Positions 46,620 through 56,397 of a DNA stretch of 64,000 nucleotides are shown here, one piece after another. Made by a program: the position numbers and the translations under genes. Where the stretch lies: NCBI RefSeq assembly GCF_001425825.1, contig NZ_LMDM01000009.1:224495-288494 (forward strand). Direction: 5' to 3'. Each line of letters begins with the position of its first letter. The first letter of the stretch is position 1. Source of the DNA: Rhizobacter sp. Root1238 (GTDB lineage: Bacteria; Pseudomonadota; Gammaproteobacteria; Burkholderiales; Burkholderiaceae_C). The notes below the pieces were generated by a model. That model was not told the DNA's origin, did no database searches, and saw nothing but the letters and a program-made list of their open reading frames with translations.

Positions 46620-47717
46620 ATGCCGATCTCCCCTGTTCCTGAACTGATCGCCGAGCTCGCCGCCGGCCGCATGGTCATCCTCGTCGACGAGGAAGACCGC
46701 GAAAACGAAGGCGACCTGGTGCTCGCGGCCGACCATGTGACGCCCGAGGCGATCAACTTCATGGCGCGCTTCGGCCGCGGCCTGATCTGCCTGACGCTGC
46801 CCCGCGAGCGCTGCGAACGGCTGCAGCTGCCGCCGATGGCCACGCGCAACGGCACCCGGCACGGCACTGCGTTCACCGTGTCGATCGAAGCCGCCACCGG
46901 CGTCTCGACCGGCATCTCGGCCGCCGACCGCGCCCGCACCGTGCAGGCCGCCGTCGCCCGCGACGCCCAGGCGACCGACCTGGTGCAGCCCGGCCACATC
47001 TTCCCGCTGCAGGCGCAGGACGGTGGCGTGCTGATGCGCGCCGGCCACACCGAAGCCGGCTGCGACCTCGCGGCGATGGCCGGCCTGAGCCCCACCTCGG
47101 TGATCTGCGAGATCATGAAGGACGACGGCACGATGGCGCGCCTGCCCGACCTGGAGGTCTTCGCGAAGGAACACGGCCTGAAGATCGGCACCATCGCCGA
47201 CCTGATCGGCTACCGCAGCCGCAACGAAAGCCTGATCGAGCGCATCGGCCGCCGCACGCTGACCACCGCGCAGGGCGAGTTCGACTGCACCGCGTTCCGC
47301 GACCGCACCGGCGGCCTGCACCTGGCGCTGAGCCACGGCACGGTCGACACCGCCGACGAAGTGCTGGTGCGCGTGCACGAGCCGCTGTCGGTGATGGACC
47401 TGCTCGACACCCGCGGCAGCAGCCATTCGTGGCCGCTGCACAAGGCGCTGGCCACCCTGCAGGTCGCCGAGCGCGGCGTCGCGGTGCTGCTGAACTGCGG
47501 TGAAGACGTGCAGTCGCTGCTGTCTCACTGGCAGGAAACGCCCGCGGCCCCGGCGCGTGCGCGCGCCCAGATGGACCTGCGCACCTACGGCATCGGCGCC
47601 CAGATCCTGCGCGAGCTGGGCGTCACGAAGATGAAGCTGCTGGGCAGCCCGCGCCGCATGCCGAGCATGACCGGCTACGGCCTCGAGGTCACCGGCTTCG
47701 TTGCCCCCGAACACTGA
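46620..47717 (+). CDS. ribB: 3,4-dihydroxy-2-butanone-4-phosphate synthase with degenerate GTP cyclohydrolase II domain
   Basis: 365 residues. The N-terminal DHBP synthase is intact: [22 protein letters not shown] and [12 protein letters not shown]. The C-terminal RibA-like half keeps the fold ([35 protein letters not shown]). However, the zinc cysteines of the SECLTGD...RCDCG region are absent: the aligned stretch reads [17 protein letters not shown]. It therefore should not act as GTP cyclohydrolase II. RibBX-type hybrids of this kind are known in proteobacteria. A separate ribA is expected elsewhere. Confidence 0.92.
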   Translation: MPISPVPELIAELAAGRMVILVDEEDRENEGDLVLAADHVTPEAINFMARFGRGLICLTLPRERCERLQLPPMATRNGTRHGTAFTVSIEAATGVSTGISAADRARTVQAAVARDAQATDLVQPGHIFPLQAQDGGVLMRAGHTEAGCDLAAMAGLSPTSVICEIMKDDGTMARLPDLEVFAKEHGLKIGTIADLIGYRSRNESLIERIGRRTLTTAQGEFDCTAFRDRTGGLHLALSHGTVDTADEVLVRVHEPLSVMDLLDTRGSSHSWPLHKALATLQVAERGVAVLLNCGEDVQSLLSHWQETPAAPARARAQMDLRTYGIGAQILRELGVTKMKLLGSPRRMPSMTGYGLEVTGFVAPEH

Positions 47718-47737
47718 ACGACACCGACTGGATTGAC

Positions 47738-48202
47738 ATGCAAGCAGCAGACAAGGGCCAGGCGGCCGACCTGGACGGCACCGACCTGCGCATCGGCATC
47801 GTGCAGGCCCGCTTCAACGACAAGCTGACGCAGGCGCTGGCCGACGCCTGCATCGCCGAGCTCGCCGCGCTGGGCGTCGCCGCCAAGCACATCAAGCACG
47901 TGACGGTGCCGGGGGCGCTCGAGGTGCCGCTCGCACTCAACGCGATGGGCGCGAGCGACCGCTACGACGCGCTGGTCGCGCTCGGCTGCATCATCCGCGG
48001 CGAGACCTACCACTTCGAACTCGTGTCCAACGAAAGCGGCGCCGGCGTCACGCGCATTGCGCTCGACCACGAGATCCCGATCGCCAATGCCATCCTGACC
48101 GTCGAGGACGAGGCCCAGGCCTGGGCCCGCGTCGAAGAGAAGGGCCGCGACGCCGCGCGCGTCGCCGTCGAGATGGCCAACCTGCTGGAAGACCTGTCGT
48201 GA
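47738..48202 (+). CDS. ribH: 6,7-dimethyl-8-ribityllumazine synthase
   Basis: 154 residues, the normal size. [49 protein letters not shown] and [25 protein letters not shown] cover the substrate and phosphate sites, including the catalytic histidine. Its 3' end overlaps nusB by four bases. Confidence 0.97.
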   Translation: MQAADKGQAADLDGTDLRIGIVQARFNDKLTQALADACIAELAALGVAAKHIKHVTVPGALEVPLALNAMGASDRYDALVALGCIIRGETYHFELVSNESGAGVTRIALDHEIPIANAILTVEDEAQAWARVEEKGRDAARVAVEMANLLEDLS

Positions 48203-48729
48203 GCGAGAACGATCCGAAGACCCCCGCGGCCGCACCGGCGCCCGGCAAGCCCGCCGGCAAAGGTGGCGCCAAGGGCAGCAAGCCGCAGCCCAAGTCGTCG
48301 CGCCGCCGTTCGCGCGAAGCCGCGCTGCAAGGCCTGTACGAGTGGCTGCTGTCCGGCGCCGACGTCGGCGTGGTCGATGCGCACATGCGCGAGCAGGAGG
48401 GCTTCGACAAGGCCGATGCGGCGCACTTCGACGCGCTGCTGCACGGCTGCATCGCCGAGGCGGCCGACATCGACGCGGTGCTGGCCCGCCACGTCGACCG
48501 CAGGACCACCGACCTGTCGCCGATCGAGCACGGCGTGCTGATGATCGGCGCCTACGAGCTGAAGCACTGCATCGACATCCCGTACAAGGTCGCGATCAAC
48601 GAGGCGGTCGAGCTCGCGAAGAGCTTCGGCGGCACCGACGGCCACAAGTACGTGAACGGCGTGCTCGACAAGGCGGCGCTCGACCTGCGGCCCGTCGAGG
48701 TCGCTGCCTTCCGGGCCCAGCGGCGCTGA
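48199..48729 (+). CDS. nusB: Transcription antitermination factor NusB
   Basis: 176 residues, with a basic, low-complexity N-terminal tail of about 35 residues ([20 protein letters not shown]). The NusB core follows: [36 protein letters not shown] and [19 protein letters not shown]. It acts in rRNA antitermination with NusE. The ribH-nusB overlap is a widely conserved arrangement. Confidence 0.95.
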   Translation: MSENDPKTPAAAPAPGKPAGKGGAKGSKPQPKSSRRRSREAALQGLYEWLLSGADVGVVDAHMREQEGFDKADAAHFDALLHGCIAEAADIDAVLARHVDRRTTDLSPIEHGVLMIGAYELKHCIDIPYKVAINEAVELAKSFGGTDGHKYVNGVLDKAALDLRPVEVAAFRAQRR

Positions 48730-48755
48730 CGCGGCGCCGAAGCGACGATCGCGCG

Positions 48756-49982
48756 ATGAAGCTCGCCACCCGCCTCGACCACATCGAACCGTTCTACGTG
48801 ATGGAGTGTGCGAAGGCGGCGGTCGAGCTGTCGCGCACCCCGGCCTGCGACCCGGCACGGGGCGGGCGGCCGATGATCTTCCTGAACATCGGCGAACCCG
48901 ACTTCACCGCGCCGCCGCTGGTGCAGCAGGCCGCGCGCGACTGCCTCGAACGCGGCAGCACGCAGTACACGCAGGCCACCGGGCTGCCGGCACTGCGCGA
49001 GCGGCTGAGCCGCTGGTATGCCGAGCGCTTCCAGGTCGACGTCGCGCCCGAGCGCATCGTGATCACCGCCGGTGCATCGGCGGCACTGCAGCTCGCCTGC
49101 CTGGCGCTCGTCGAGCGCGGCGACGAGGTGCTGATGCCCGACCCCAGCTACCCGTGCAACCGCCATTTCGTCGCGGCCGCCGACGGTGTCGCCCGCCTGC
49201 TGCCGGCCTCGCCCGAGCACCGCTTCCAGCCCGACGCGGCCACCGTGCAGGCAGCCTGGACGAACGCCACCCGCGGCGTGCTGCTCGCGTCGCCGTCGAA
49301 CCCGACCGGCACCTCGATCGCCTTCGACGAGATGGGCCGCATCGTGCAGGCGGTGCGCGAGCGCGGCGGCTTCACGATGGTCGACGAGATCTACCTCGGG
49401 CTGAGCTTCGACGACGCGTTCGGCCGCACCGCGCTGGCGCACGGCGACGACGTGATCTCGGTCAACAGCTTCTCGAAATACTTCAGCATGACCGGCTGGC
49501 GGCTCGGCTGGCTGGTGCTGCCGCCGGAACTCGTCGCGCCGGTCGAGCGGCTGGCGCAGAACCTCTACATCTGCCCGTCGTCGATTGCGCAGCAGGCCGC
49601 GCTGGCCTGCTTCGAACCGGCGTCGATCGCCGAATTCGAACGCCGCCGCGGCGAGTTCCGCGCGCGCCGCGACTTCCTGGTGCCGGCGCTCGAGGCGATG
49701 GGCCTGCGCGTGCCGGTGCTGCCCGATGGTGCGTTCTATGCCTGGGCCGATTGCTCGGCGCATGCCGACAGCAGCTGGGATTTCTGCTTCCGGCTGATGC
49801 GCGAGGCGCAGGTGGCGATCACGCCGGGCCGCGATTTCGGACCGCATGCGGCCGCTCGCTACATCCGGCTGTCGTATGCGAGTTCGATGGAACACCTGCA
49901 CGACGCGGTGCAACGGCTGCAAAAACTGCTGTCGACGCCGCAGCCGAAAACGCTGTGGGTTCCGGTGTCGGTTCGGCGTTGA
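48756..49982 (+). CDS. PLP-dependent aminotransferase class I/II
   Basis: 408 residues, fold type I. GASAALQLACLAL, SPSNPTGTSIAFDEM, MVDEIYLGLSF and the PLP lysine in SFSKYFSMTGWRLGW are clear; YIRLSYASSMEHL carries the substrate-carboxylate arginine. Close to the AspC/AlaA-like family; donor and acceptor cannot be fixed. Start at the ATG giving MKLATRLDHIEPF, 26 bases after nusB. A short T-run (50043-50049) follows the gene but no clear stem. Confidence 0.9.
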   Translation: MKLATRLDHIEPFYVMECAKAAVELSRTPACDPARGGRPMIFLNIGEPDFTAPPLVQQAARDCLERGSTQYTQATGLPALRERLSRWYAERFQVDVAPERIVITAGASAALQLACLALVERGDEVLMPDPSYPCNRHFVAAADGVARLLPASPEHRFQPDAATVQAAWTNATRGVLLASPSNPTGTSIAFDEMGRIVQAVRERGGFTMVDEIYLGLSFDDAFGRTALAHGDDVISVNSFSKYFSMTGWRLGWLVLPPELVAPVERLAQNLYICPSSIAQQAALACFEPASIAEFERRRGEFRARRDFLVPALEAMGLRVPVLPDGAFYAWADCSAHADSSWDFCFRLMREAQVAITPGRDFGPHAAARYIRLSYASSMEHLHDAVQRLQKLLSTPQPKTLWVPVSVRR

Positions 49983-50105
49983 ACCCCTTGCACCATCTTG
50001 TCGACTTTCGCAAGCGCATGTTACGAATGCACGGAACGCGGGGTTTTTTACTGCCAGGGGCCGACGTGCTTGCACTAAGCTGCGGTCGTGGTGGACCCAC
50101 GTGCC

Positions 50106-51794
50106 ATGAACCCAACCCGCCTCATGCCCGGCCCTGTTCCTGATCCTTCCCCCGACCTTGCCAGCTCGACGCCGGGTGCGCCGAAGTGGGGCGACACCGA
50201 CCTCGGGCTGCCGGCGCAACCGGCGGCCACGTTCGCGACCAACCCGCCGATGGGTGGCGCCGACCAGATGCCGACCATCGGCCACATCGGCCGCTATGCG
50301 CTCAAGTACCGCATCGGCGAAGGCGGCCTCGGCGTGGTGTATGCGGCGCACGACCCGCTGCTGTCGCGCCTGATCGCGATCAAGACCCTGAACCTCGAGA
50401 TCTCGGCCGAGCAGCGCGATTCGTTCAATGCGCTGTTCCTGAACGAAGCGCGCGCTGCCGGGGGCCTGAGCCACCCGCACATCGTCACGGTGTTCGACGC
50501 CGGCGCCAGCGAGCAAGGCGCCTACATCGCGATGGAGCTGCTGAAAGGCCGCGACCTGCGCCAGCTGCGCCTCGAAGGCTGGCGGCCGACGCCGCACCAG
50601 GCCGCGCTGATCGTGCGCCGCGTCGCCGACGCCCTCGCCTACGCTCATTCGAAGGGCGTCGTGCACCGTGACATCAAGCCGGCCAACATCTTCATGGTCG
50701 GGCGCACGCAGCCGCGCGTGCTCGATTTCGGCATCGCCCGCATTGCGCACCAGCACGATTCCAACGGCGAAGACATCGTCGGCGGCTCGCCGTACTACAT
50801 GTCGCCCGAGCAGGTGCGCCAGGAGCCGGTCGACCGGCGCTGCGACGTGTTCTCGCTCGGCGTCGTGCTGTACGAACTGCTGGCCGACGTGCGGCCGTTC
50901 CGCGGCAGCTCGCTGGCCGAGATCACCCGCGCCGTCGCCGAATACAACCCGCCGACCGCGCACCAGGTCGACGCCAACGTGCCGAAGGCCTTGTCCGAGA
51001 TCGCCGCGCGGGCGATGGAGAAGAACCCCGACGACCGCTACCGCTCGGCCCGCGCGCTGTCGCGCGAGTTGCGCCACTGGCTCGAAGAACATCCGCAGGA
51101 CGCCGACGGCAGCGACGACGCCGGCTCGCAGCCCGCCGGACGCCACCGCCTGGCCTGGGGCCTGGTGGCCGCCGCCGGCATCGGCATCGCCGCCGCCGCG
51201 TGGTGGACGCTGATGTCGCCGCGCTCGAGCGAACTCACCGCCTCGGCACCGCCGGCCGCTTCGGCGGTGGTCGTCGCCGCGGCGCCGGTGCCGGCCCCGG
51301 CGCCCGAACCGGTCGCCGCCTCGCAGCCCGCGGCCGGAGCGAGCGCTGCCGACCCCGCGGCCTCCGATGTCCCGGCAACGCCGTCCGCGGGTGCGTCCGC
51401 TCCGCTGGTCGTCGCCGCAGCCGCGCTGCCGGTGGCCGCCGCCACGACGCCCGAACCGGTGCTGGCCGCCGGCTCCGGCGCCGACACCAGCCGCAAGCCG
51501 CTGCCGCCGAAGGAAACGCTGAAGGAACGCCGCGCCCGCGAGGCCCGCGAACGGGCTGCCGCGGCCGCGCCGGTCGTCGCCGCCACCGGTGTCGTGCGGC
51601 TGGCGATCAGCCCGTGGGGCCAGGTCGAGGTCGACGGCAAGTCGGTCGGCACCGCACCGCCGCTGAACGAGCTGACGCTGGCCGAGGGCCGCCATGTGGT
51701 GACCATTCGCAACGACGACTTTCCGCCTTACAGTTCGACGGTCAATGTCGTGCCGGGCCAGCCGGTCAACCTCAAATACCGATTCGGATCATGA
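50106..51794 (+). CDS. Serine/threonine protein kinase with C-terminal PEGA domain
   Basis: 562 residues. Hanks-type kinase: glycine loop GEGGLGVVY (71-79), lysine K93, catalytic VVHRDIKPAN with D189, DFG at 207-209 and GSPYYMSPEQ. One membrane span near 348-370, then an Ala/Pro-rich linker. A C-terminal PEGA domain (about 490-562) contains GQVEVDGKSVGTAPP and GRHVVTIRNDDFPPY. The PEGA part is thus periplasmic and may sense or bind envelope components. Start: ATG at 50106; GTG at 50088 is possible. Overlaps the next gene as ATGA. Confidence 0.92.
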   Translation: MNPTRLMPGPVPDPSPDLASSTPGAPKWGDTDLGLPAQPAATFATNPPMGGADQMPTIGHIGRYALKYRIGEGGLGVVYAAHDPLLSRLIAIKTLNLEISAEQRDSFNALFLNEARAAGGLSHPHIVTVFDAGASEQGAYIAMELLKGRDLRQLRLEGWRPTPHQAALIVRRVADALAYAHSKGVVHRDIKPANIFMVGRTQPRVLDFGIARIAHQHDSNGEDIVGGSPYYMSPEQVRQEPVDRRCDVFSLGVVLYELLADVRPFRGSSLAEITRAVAEYNPPTAHQVDANVPKALSEIAARAMEKNPDDRYRSARALSRELRHWLEEHPQDADGSDDAGSQPAGRHRLAWGLVAAAGIGIAAAAWWTLMSPRSSELTASAPPAASAVVVAAAPVPAPAPEPVAASQPAAGASAADPAASDVPATPSAGASAPLVVAAAALPVAAATTPEPVLAAGSGADTSRKPLPPKETLKERRAREARERAAAAAPVVAATGVVRLAISPWGQVEVDGKSVGTAPPLNELTLAEGRHVVTIRNDDFPPYSSTVNVVPGQPVNLKYRFGS

Positions 51795-52189
51795 GACTGC
51801 CTCCCGTTGCAACGCTGGTTTCCACCTTCGCCGGCATGCTGCTGGCTGCCGGCTGCGCGCAGACGCCGCCCGCGCCGGTCGGCCTGCTCGACGTGACCTC
51901 GCGGCCCGCCGAGCGCGCGTTGCAGGGCGGCATCCGGGCCTATGAAGACGGCCAGTACCCCGAGGCCGAGAAGCAGTTGAACCTCGCGCTGACCACCGGC
52001 CTGGTGTCGCCGCGCGACCGCGCCGCCGCCCACAAGCAGCTGGCGTTCATCTACTGCACCAGCAACCGCACCAGCGACTGCGAAGCGGCCTTCCGCGCCG
52101 CGCGCCAGGCGGATCCGGCCTTCGCGCTGAACAAGTCGGAACAAGGCCACCCCGTCTGGGGGCCGGTCTACAAGCGCGTGCAGCCATAA
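51791..52189 (+). CDS. Small TPR-like lipoprotein
   Basis: 132 residues. Lipobox LLAAGCAQ with the acylated cysteine at 22. A TPR-like segment follows: ALQGGIRAYEDGQYPEAEKQLNLAL and AAHKQLAFIYCTSNRTSDCEAAF. Translationally coupled to the Ser/Thr kinase, so it probably works with the kinase's periplasmic PEGA domain. Function unknown. Confidence 0.75.
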   Translation: MRLPPVATLVSTFAGMLLAAGCAQTPPAPVGLLDVTSRPAERALQGGIRAYEDGQYPEAEKQLNLALTTGLVSPRDRAAAHKQLAFIYCTSNRTSDCEAAFRAARQADPAFALNKSEQGHPVWGPVYKRVQP

Positions 52190-52250
52190 TCGGCGCCGCA
52201 CCGCGCGCGTTTGCTCGCGGGCAGCCCCTTGTGGCTTGCCGTTCGCGCCC

Positions 52251-52661
52251 ATGACGTTCACCGACGCCCCCGCCTTCATCCACCCGCTGCGCATCTACTG
52301 GGAAGACACCGACGCCGGCGGCGTGGTGTTCTACGCCAACTACCTGAAGTTCTTCGAGCGTGCCCGCACCGAATGGCTGCGTTCGCTCGGCTTCCAGCAG
52401 GAGCGCATGCGCACCGAAGGCGGGGCGATGTTCGTCGTCGCCGACACCCGGGTGCGCTACCTGAGCCCGGCCCGGCTCGACGACCTGATCGAGGTCAGCG
52501 TGCGTGTGGTCGAATCGGGGCGTGCCAGCCTGCGGCTCGTGCAGGAAGCCCGCCGCGGCGGGCAGGCCCTGGCCGAGGGCGAAATCCGCATCGGTTGCGT
52601 GGACACCGGAACCTTCAAGCCGCGCCGCATTCCCAACGACATCCTCGACGCCATCGCATGA
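52251..52661 (+). CDS. ybgC: Tol-Pal system-associated acyl-CoA thioesterase YbgC
   Basis: 136 residues, hotdog fold. RIYWEDTDAGGVVFYANYLKF holds the catalytic aspartate typical of YbgC; FERARTEWLRSLGF follows. The ATG at 52251 gives the usual length; a TTG fifteen bases upstream is less likely. Stop overlaps tolQ as ATGA, the standard ybgC-tolQ arrangement. Confidence 0.94.
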   Translation: MTFTDAPAFIHPLRIYWEDTDAGGVVFYANYLKFFERARTEWLRSLGFQQERMRTEGGAMFVVADTRVRYLSPARLDDLIEVSVRVVESGRASLRLVQEARRGGQALAEGEIRIGCVDTGTFKPRRIPNDILDAIA

Positions 52662-53377
52662 ACCAAGACTTTTCCATCATCAGCCTCGTCCTGCATGCCA
52701 GCTTCGTGGTCCAGCTCGTGATGGCCGGGCTGCTGCTCGTGTCGCTCGGCAGCTGGACGGTGATCTTCGGCAAGCTGTTCGGCCTGCGCCGGGTGCGCAC
52801 GATGAACGACGACTTCGAGCGCGAGTTCTGGGCCGGCAAGAACCTGAACGACCTGTTCAACGCCGCATCGCAGAAGGCGCACAGCGCGCCGCTGGAGCGC
52901 ATCTTCGCGTCGGGCATGCGCGAATTCATGAAGCTGCGCGAGCGCCGCGTGGTCGACGGCGGCGCGCTGCTCGACGGGTCGCGCCGCGCAATGCGGGCGA
53001 GCTTCCAGCGCGAGCTCGATGCGGTCGAATCGAACCTGTCCTTCCTCGCGTCGGTCGGCTCGGTCTCGCCGTACGTCGGGCTGTTCGGCACGGTGTGGGG
53101 GATCATGCACGCCTTCGTCGGGCTGTCGAACCTGCAGCAGGTGACGCTCGCGACCGTCGCGCCCGGCATCGCCGAAGCGCTGGTCGCCACCGCGATCGGC
53201 CTGTTCGCGGCGATCCCGGCGGTCATCGCGTACAACCGCTTCGCGCGCGACATCGACCGCATCGCGATCCAGCTGGAGACCTTCATCGAGGAGTTCTCCA
53301 ACATCCTGCAGCGCAACGCGACGCAGCCGATGCCTGCCGGCCCCACCGGGACCGCCGGTCCGGCCGGGGTGCGCTGA
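52658..53377 (+). CDS. tolQ: Tol-Pal motor subunit TolQ
   Basis: 239 residues. First membrane span near 13-37 (FVVQLVMAGLLLVSLGSWTVIF), then two more in SPYVGLFGTVWGIMHAFVGL and IGLFAAIPAVIAYNRF. ExbB/MotA-type stator that uses proton flow with TolR to power outer-membrane constriction at division. Short Gly/Pro tail. Directly followed by tolR (one base). Confidence 0.95.
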   Translation: MNQDFSIISLVLHASFVVQLVMAGLLLVSLGSWTVIFGKLFGLRRVRTMNDDFEREFWAGKNLNDLFNAASQKAHSAPLERIFASGMREFMKLRERRVVDGGALLDGSRRAMRASFQRELDAVESNLSFLASVGSVSPYVGLFGTVWGIMHAFVGLSNLQQVTLATVAPGIAEALVATAIGLFAAIPAVIAYNRFARDIDRIAIQLETFIEEFSNILQRNATQPMPAGPTGTAGPAGVR

Positions 53378-53378
53378 G

Positions 53379-53804
<426 letters not shown>

Positions 53805-53811
53805 CGCACCG

Positions 53812-54663
53812 ATGAGCACCGCCACCCTGCTGCATTTCCGCGAGCGCGACCCGCTGCGGCCCGACACCGAGGACAGCGTCGGCGCCGGCTTCGCGTTCGC
53901 GGCCGGTGCGCACGTGCTGCTGATCACCGCGCTGGCCTTCGGCGTCAACTGGCAGTCGAGCGACCCGGTGGCTGCGTCGGCCGAGCTGTGGTCGGCGGTG
54001 CCGCAAGTGGCTGCGCCGCGCGCGGTCGAGCCGCCACCCGCGCCGCCGCCGCCACCGGCGCCGAAACCCGCGCCCGAGCCGAAGGTCGAAACGCCGCCTC
54101 CGCCGCCCGCACCCGATCCGCAGATTGCGATCGAAAAGGAGAAGGCGAAGAAGAAGGAGCTGAAGGCGCAGCAGGACAAGGAAGCCGAGGAGAAGAAGGC
54201 CGAGGAGAAGAAGGCCCAGGACGCGAAACGCCTGGCCGACAAGGCCGAGGCCGACCGCAAGAAGAAGGAGCTGGAACGGCAGACCGCGCAGACTGAAGAC
54301 CAGCGCAAGAAGCAGCTGGAGCGCATCCTCGGCCAGGCCGGCGCCACCGGCGCGGCGACCAGCACCGGCACGGCCGCGCACGATGCGGCGCCGACCGCGA
54401 GCTACCGGGGCAAGATCGTCAGCGCGATCCGGCCGAACATCCTGCTGATCACGACCATCGACGGCAATCCGCAGGTCGAGGTCGAGGTGCGCACCGGACC
54501 CGACGGCACCATCCTCAGCAAGCGCGTCACGAAGCCCAGCGCCAGCAAGGAATGGGACGAGACGGTGCTGCGCGCGATCGACAGGACCAATCGGTTGCCG
54601 CCCGACGAGAACGGCCGCGTGCCGTCACCGATGACCCTCGTTTTCCGGCCGCTCGACTTCTGA
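53812..54663 (+). CDS. tolA: Cell envelope protein TolA
   Basis: 283 residues. Membrane anchor near 25-44 (GAGFAFAAGAHVLLITALAFG), a Pro-rich stretch, then a Lys/Glu/Ala-rich helical region of about 70 residues (EKEKAKKKELKAQQDKEAEE). The C-terminal globular domain includes YRGKIVSAIRPNILL and GTILSKRVTKPSASKEWDE. It links TolQR to the outer membrane. The 3' end overlaps a convergent gene by 39 bases; tolB and pal do not follow. Confidence 0.92.
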   Translation: MSTATLLHFRERDPLRPDTEDSVGAGFAFAAGAHVLLITALAFGVNWQSSDPVAASAELWSAVPQVAAPRAVEPPPAPPPPPAPKPAPEPKVETPPPPPAPDPQIAIEKEKAKKKELKAQQDKEAEEKKAEEKKAQDAKRLADKAEADRKKKELERQTAQTEDQRKKQLERILGQAGATGAATSTGTAAHDAAPTASYRGKIVSAIRPNILLITTIDGNPQVEVEVRTGPDGTILSKRVTKPSASKEWDETVLRAIDRTNRLPPDENGRVPSPMTLVFRPLDF

Positions 54664-55728
54664 GGTCGCCGCCAGTGGCGGCGCCGGCAGCTGCTGCCGC
54701 GCGCCCGCATCGCGGCGGTCGCGCCGGCGCAGCAGCCAGGCCACGAAGCGCCCCTCGAACGACCAAGCGCCCCAGCTGACAAGCGCATCGCCGTCGCCGC
54801 AGTCGACCCAGCGCAGCGCCGGCCCGCCCGTCTTCGCGGTGACCAGCGCGCCACCGGCAACGAAGCGGCGCAGGTTGGTCGCGAGCGTCGCCGGATCGTC
54901 GTCGCCCCGGAACACCTCGGGGTGCGACGCGCTCTGCAGCGTCGGGCCGACCGCCACCGCGCCGCCTTCGGGGTCGAGCTGCAGCCCGCTGGCGCCGACC
55001 CACGACGGTGGCCGGCCCGGCAAGGCCAGCAGCGGTGCGTCGCAGACCAGCCGCATGCCGTCGCCGACCATCACCTGCCGCGCGCCGATGGCGACGCCCT
55101 GCTCTTCGAACAAGGTGACGTTGCGGCGCTTCAGGATGCGGTGCATGCGGCCCTGGGCCGACGACGGAAAGTCGGGCAGCGGGGGGCCGCCATGCGTGAC
55201 CAGCGCGACGCGGGCGCGCTTGCCGAGGCGACGCTGCACCGCGAGCGACAGCTCGACGCCGGCGATGCCCGAGCCGATGACGACCACGCTCAGCGTGCGC
55301 TGCTGCGCGAGCGCGAGCAGCGCGTCCCACAGGCGCACGAACTGCTCGGTGGGCTGCATGAAGAGGGCATGTTCGCCCGCGCCGGGGATCGCGTCGCGGT
55401 CCATCGCCGGGGCCGGGTCCAGGCTCAGCGCGTCGTACTCGATGACCTGCCCGCCGACCAGCACGATGCGGGGGCCGGCGGCGTCGAGCGATTCCACCTC
55501 GCCCTCCACCAGCGTCGCCCGCGCCTGCTGCGCGAGCGGCGGCAGCGGCGTCACGCTGTCATCGAGGCTGCGTCGACCGGCGATCCAGCCGGGCAGCGCC
55601 GCCTGCGACATCGGGCGCAGCGACGGCGCCACCAGCGTGACCTGCGTCGCGGGCAACGCCTGCGCCGCGAACTCGCGCAACACCTGGAGGTGGGCGGGCC
55701 CGGCGCCCAGCAGAACGAGATGCTTCAT
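54625..55728 (-). CDS. FAD-dependent pyridine nucleotide-disulfide oxidoreductase
   Basis: About 367 residues. FAD motif LVLLGAGPAHLQVL at the start, NAD motif VVIGSGIAGVELSL near residue 147, and NLRRFVAGG near the end. It resembles type II NADH dehydrogenase/sulfide:quinone oxidoreductase-like flavoproteins, as also found fused to selenophosphate synthase. Electron acceptor unknown. The ATG at 55728 is preferred over a TTG eighteen bases upstream. The end overlaps tolA by 39 bases on the opposite strand. It may be transcribed with the bufferin-like genes upstream. Confidence 0.8.
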   Translation of the reverse strand: MKHLVLLGAGPAHLQVLREFAAQALPATQVTLVAPSLRPMSQAALPGWIAGRRSLDDSVTPLPPLAQQARATLVEGEVESLDAAGPRIVLVGGQVIEYDALSLDPAPAMDRDAIPGAGEHALFMQPTEQFVRLWDALLALAQQRTLSVVVIGSGIAGVELSLAVQRRLGKRARVALVTHGGPPLPDFPSSAQGRMHRILKRRNVTLFEEQGVAIGARQVMVGDGMRLVCDAPLLALPGRPPSWVGASGLQLDPEGGAVAVGPTLQSASHPEVFRGDDDPATLATNLRRFVAGGALVTAKTGGPALRWVDCGDGDALVSWGAWSFEGRFVAWLLRRRDRRDAGARQQLPAPPLAATSEVERPENEGHR

Positions 55729-55842
55729 CGAGGGGTGGGCAATCAATGCGGGTGCAATCCCGCATTGTGCCCCGAGGGGATGGGCCCCCCAGGAGGCGCC
55801 ACCCAGCGGCCCGGCGGAGCCGGTTCCGCGGGCGTTGCTCGA

Positions 55843-56298
55843 TCAGGCCGTGACAGTGCGCAGCCGGGGGGCTATCACCCTGTCGAGCGACAGCAGGCCC
55901 GGGCCCCACAGCGCCAGTCCGATCAGCAGGCTGCCCCAGAACTGGTGCTGCTGCAGCGCGGCCGGCGCGATCTCGGCCAGGCTCAGCACCGCGACGACGT
56001 TCATCACCGACAGCCCGAGCGCCGCGAAGCGCCCGGCCAGCCCGAGCGCCAGCAGCACCGGCAGCACCAGCTCGCCGCCGGTGCCCATCACCGCGGCCAG
56101 CCCGGGCGGCAGCAAGGGCACCTGGTATTCGTCATTGAAGAGCGCGAGCGTGGTGTCCCAGTCGCGGATCTTCGTCAGGCCGGACAGGAAGAAGGCCTGC
56201 GCGACGTACAGCCGGGCCGCCAGCTGCGCGACCGGCTGCAGCGATTCCAGCACCGCGACGAAGCGGCGCCACAGGGTCAGCACAAAGGTGAGGCTCAT
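55843..56298 (-). CDS. DoxX family membrane protein of the bufferin-like operon
   Basis: 151 residues with four hydrophobic spans. AARLYVAQAFFLSGLTKIRDWD is the DoxX opening; AVMGTGGELVLPVLLALGLAGR and FWGSLLIGLALWGPG follow. DoxX proteins often accompany DUF692/DUF2063 genes and may have redox or quinone-linked roles. It sits 99 bases after the DUF2063 gene and has AAAGAGA before the ATG. Confidence 0.85.
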   Translation of the reverse strand: MSLTFVLTLWRRFVAVLESLQPVAQLAARLYVAQAFFLSGLTKIRDWDTTLALFNDEYQVPLLPPGLAAVMGTGGELVLPVLLALGLAGRFAALGLSVMNVVAVLSLAEIAPAALQQHQFWGSLLIGLALWGPGLLSLDRVIAPRLRTVTA

Positions 56299-56397
56299 GG
56301 GTGTCTCTTTCGATTCGATGCGCGTTGGTCGGCAGAACGCGGCGTTTCTTTCGCAGTCCGGATGAAGCGCAGCGGAATGCCGGATGGGCATCCGGGG

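Noticed and set aside
49983-50105. Intrinsic terminator at the T-run 50043-50049
   Set aside because: No convincing stem directly precedes the Ts; only weak 4-5 base pairings are present.
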